DNA from: Bacteroidales bacterium UBA1754
Lineage (GTDB): Bacteria > Bacteroidota > Bacteroidia > Bacteroidales > Paludibacteraceae
Assembly (NCBI GenBank): GCA_002315615.1
Contig: DCHK01000004.1
Location: 1 to 8,519 of the forward strand
Direction: 5' to 3'
Length of the DNA: 8,519 bases
Positions 7,077-8,519 of the stretch are shown here, in pieces (position 1 is the first letter of the stretch; every line of letters starts with the position of its first letter). The position numbers and the translations under genes were made by a program. Under the pieces are notes generated by a model, which was not told the origin of the DNA, ran no database searches, and worked only from the letters and a program-made list of their open reading frames with translations.

Positions 7077-7733
7077 ATGATAGAAGTTAAGAATATAAAC
7101 AAAAGTTTCGGCAGACTACAAGTGCTCAAAGACGTGAGTCTGAAAATTAACACAAGCGAAATAGTTTCTATTGTAGGACAAAGTGGCGCAGGAAAAACCA
7201 CACTTCTGCAAATTATGGGTTCGCTCGACAAAGCCGATAGTGGCGAAATAATTATTGACGGAACAAATATTGCTAAACTTAACGAAAAAGAATTGTCTAA
7301 TTTTCGCAATCAAAATATTGGTTTTATTTTTCAGTTTCATCAACTTCTACCAGAGTTTACGGCACTCGAAAATGCTATGATGCCTGCTTTGATAGCGAAA
7401 AAAAATTATAACGAAACAAAAAAACGTGCCACCGAATTGCTTGAATTTCTAAACCTTGCCGACCGACTTAATCACAAACCTTCGGAACTTTCGGGCGGAG
7501 AAAAACAACGTGTAGCGGTGGCTCGGGCACTTATCAACAATCCATCGGTTATTTTTGCCGACGAGCCAAGTGGCAGTCTCGACACAAAAAATAAAGAAGA
7601 ACTCCACCAACTGTTTTTCAACTTACGAGAAAAATTTCATCAAACTTTTGTCATCGTCACGCACGACAAACATTTGGCAAGCATTTCCGACAGAGTGATA
7701 GAAATGGAAGACGGAAAAATAATAGAACAATAA
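7077..7733 (+). CDS. lolD: LolD-type ABC transporter ATP-binding protein
   Basis: LolD is the cytoplasmic ATPase of LolCDE, which releases outer-membrane-directed lipoproteins from the inner membrane to the carrier LolA. The protein is 218 residues, the usual size for the LolD/MacB ATPase group. All nucleotide-binding motifs are present: Walker A GQSGAGKT at 34-41, Q-loop Q86, signature LSGGEKQ at 138-144, Walker B VIFADE at 158-163, D-loop SLD at 167-169 and H-loop H196. The stretch FQFHQLLPEFTALENAMMPALI at about 85-106 is characteristic of LolD and distinguishes it from FtsE, which matters because ftsX lies about 6 kb away. No LolC/E-type permease is adjacent, so the partner must be encoded elsewhere. 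It has its own promoter; the next gene starts 29 bases after the stop and may be co-transcribed. Confidence 0.9.
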   Translation: MIEVKNINKSFGRLQVLKDVSLKINTSEIVSIVGQSGAGKTTLLQIMGSLDKADSGEIIIDGTNIAKLNEKELSNFRNQNIGFIFQFHQLLPEFTALENAMMPALIAKKNYNETKKRATELLEFLNLADRLNHKPSELSGGEKQRVAVARALINNPSVIFADEPSGSLDTKNKEELHQLFFNLREKFHQTFVIVTHDKHLASISDRVIEMEDGKIIEQ

Positions 7734-7762
7734 TACAATTGCTTAATTTTCAGTTTATTAAA

Positions 7763-8014
7763 ATGAAAAATCCTTCGCTTATATTGTGTATTATATTGGA
7801 TATTATAGGTTGCGCTTCATACATTTTTCCAAGCATTGCAGAATTTTCTGATGCAGTTTGGGCACCAATTTCTGCTTTTATTTTTTACAAAATGTTCGGT
7901 GGAAAAACAGGAAAAATTGGTAGTTTGGTGCAATTCACCGAAGAAATTCTTCCTTTTACCGATTTTATTCCAACTTTCACTTTAGGTTATTTCTTCAAAA
8001 AATACGAGAAATAG
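7763..8014 (+). CDS. Small conserved hydrophobic membrane protein of unknown function
   Basis: I do not recognise a named family. From the ATG at 7763 (MKNPSLIL) the protein is 83 residues; an in-frame TTG at 7739 would add eight residues but has no support. It has a hydrophobic helix near residues 4-26, a second around 33-46 and an amphipathic C-terminal part with short conserved-looking pieces: EFSDAVWAPISAFIFYKMFGG, FTEEILPFTDFIPTFTLGYFF, and a basic end KKYEK. The density of Trp, Pro, Gly, Asp and Glu, with acidic residues inside hydrophobic context, argues for a real, constrained membrane protein; similar small proteins are, from memory, scattered through Bacteroidota genomes. It follows lolD by 29 bases with no terminator between them, so the two are probably co-transcribed, but a functional link to lipoprotein sorting is only a guess. 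Its stop is one base from the convergent tadA stop. Confidence 0.75.
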   Translation: MKNPSLILCIILDIIGCASYIFPSIAEFSDAVWAPISAFIFYKMFGGKTGKIGSLVQFTEEILPFTDFIPTFTLGYFFKKYEK

Positions 8015-8015
8015 G

Positions 8016-8447
8016 TTACCTTTTCTTTTGAAAGAATTTTTTCAACAATTCGGCACACTCATCTTCCAAAATGCCATAATTCACCGAAGTTTTTGGGTGA
8101 AATATATTTGTAGAATATTTTGAATAACCACGTTTTTCATCATTTGCACCAAACACTACTCTACCCACTTGCGCCCACGAAAGTGCTCCAGCACACATTA
8201 CACACGGCTCGAGCGTAACATACAGCGTACAATCTGTAAGATATTTCCCACCTAAAAATTCCGTTGCAGCAGTAATGGCTTGCATTTCGGCGTGCGCAGT
8301 TACGTCGTGCAAATGCTCGGTAAAATTATGCGCCTTTGCTATTATTTGCTCTTTACACACCACTACGGCACCTATAGGCACTTCATCTTCATCGTAAGCA
8401 ATTTTCGCCTCTTCAAGCGCTTTTCTCATATAAAATTCGTCGGACAT
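8016..8447 (-). CDS. tadA: tRNA-specific adenosine deaminase TadA
   Basis: TadA deaminates adenosine 34 to inosine in the wobble position of tRNA-Arg(ACG), letting one tRNA read CGU, CGC and CGA. The 143-residue protein is a complete cytidine/deoxycytidylate deaminase-fold zinc enzyme. Seen in sequence: VPIGAVVV at 23-30; N41 of the AHN segment; the zinc and proton-shuttle motif HAE at 52-54 (H52 ligand, E54 catalytic); and PCVMC at 81-85 (C82 and C85 zinc ligands), followed by AGAL. A related family, guanine deaminase, shares these motifs, but the size and the ECAELLKKFF C-terminus fit TadA. The gene converges on the small membrane-protein gene with a single base between the stop codons and no terminator. 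Its upstream region is only about 50 bases before the edge repeat and shows no good TAnnTTTG promoter; it does hold a 24-base near-palindrome. Confidence 0.93.
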   Translation of the reverse strand: MSDEFYMRKALEEAKIAYDEDEVPIGAVVVCKEQIIAKAHNFTEHLHDVTAHAEMQAITAATEFLGGKYLTDCTLYVTLEPCVMCAGALSWAQVGRVVFGANDEKRGYSKYSTNIFHPKTSVNYGILEDECAELLKKFFQKKR

Positions 8448-8475
8448 AAAGCATTTATTTTTTAGGTTTTACACG

Positions 8476-8499
8476 GTTATTAACAATATTGTTGATAAC
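8476..8499. repeat. 24-bp near-perfect palindrome upstream of tadA
   Basis: The two 12-base arms (GTTATTAACAAT and ATTGTTGATAAC) are reverse complements except for one pair (8481/8494). There is no loop, so the element looks more like a binding site for a dimeric protein than a hairpin terminator. It lies 28-52 bases upstream of the tadA ATG and directly next to the right-edge repeat. Its function is not known. Confidence 0.6.
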
Positions 8500-8501
8500 A
8501 C

Positions 8502-8517
8502 TAGTGTCCACTAAAAA
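8502..8517. repeat. Right-edge copy of the 16-bp inverted repeat (probable IS terminus)
   Basis: TAGTGTCCACTAAAAA is the exact reverse complement of 5-20, and the two copies diverge immediately outward. It also overlaps the perfect palindrome ACACTAGTGT at 8498-8507. As on the left, the simplest reading is the tip of an insertion sequence located beyond the window edge. The exact boundary and family cannot be fixed from what is visible. Confidence 0.6.
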
Positions 8518-8519
8518 TT

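Noticed and set aside
1..8519. The whole window as a single 8.5-kb transposon bounded by terminal inverted repeats
   Set aside because: The cargo is housekeeping (ftsX, asd, lolD, tadA) in several independent units, and there is no transposase or integrase. Edge repeats from outside IS copies are simpler.

Overview
The window reads as an ordinary chromosomal piece of an AT-rich member of the Bacteroidota, most likely an anaerobic Bacteroidales. Three things support this. Several intergenic regions carry the Bacteroidota promoter -7 element TAnnTTTG, two of them with a TTG box 19-20 bases upstream, and Shine-Dalgarno sites are mostly absent. The genes themselves are typical of the phylum: a Bacteroidota-type FtsX, a TlpA-like thioredoxin lipoprotein, a secreted lamin-tail/FlgD-Ig protein and a LolD-type ATPase. 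There is also an NfnA/PyrK-like electron-transfer subunit of the kind common in anaerobes. No taxon below phylum can be proved from the sequence alone.

Layout, left to right: a short repeat at the extreme left edge (5-20); ftsX on the minus strand; divergently, an NfnA/PyrK-like FAD/NAD/[2Fe-2S] protein closed by a strong terminator; a thioredoxin-fold lipoprotein on the plus strand, converging on a large secreted multidomain protein on the minus strand; divergently from that, asd (aspartate-semialdehyde dehydrogenase) with a clear promoter and terminator; lolD with its own promoter, followed by a small two-helix membrane protein; and tadA on the minus strand, converging with a one-base gap. 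The right edge ends in an inverted copy of the left-edge repeat.

The genes do not form one pathway. They are mostly single-gene units of housekeeping function: cell division (FtsX), amino-acid biosynthesis (Asd), lipoprotein sorting (LolD), tRNA modification (TadA), redox (NfnA-like, TlpA-like) and the cell surface (lamin-tail protein). Several lack the partner they normally work with: FtsX without FtsE, the NfnA-like protein without NfnB, and LolD without LolC/E. Gene spacing is tight and there is no stretch over 300 bases without a gene.

I found no defence system, CRISPR array, phage, RNA gene or complete mobile element, and no convincing new biological system. The strongest unexplained signal is the matched inverted repeat at the two edges. 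It most likely marks the ends of insertion-sequence copies just outside the window, one of them just downstream of ftsX. Next is a near-perfect 24-base palindrome between the right-hand repeat and tadA.
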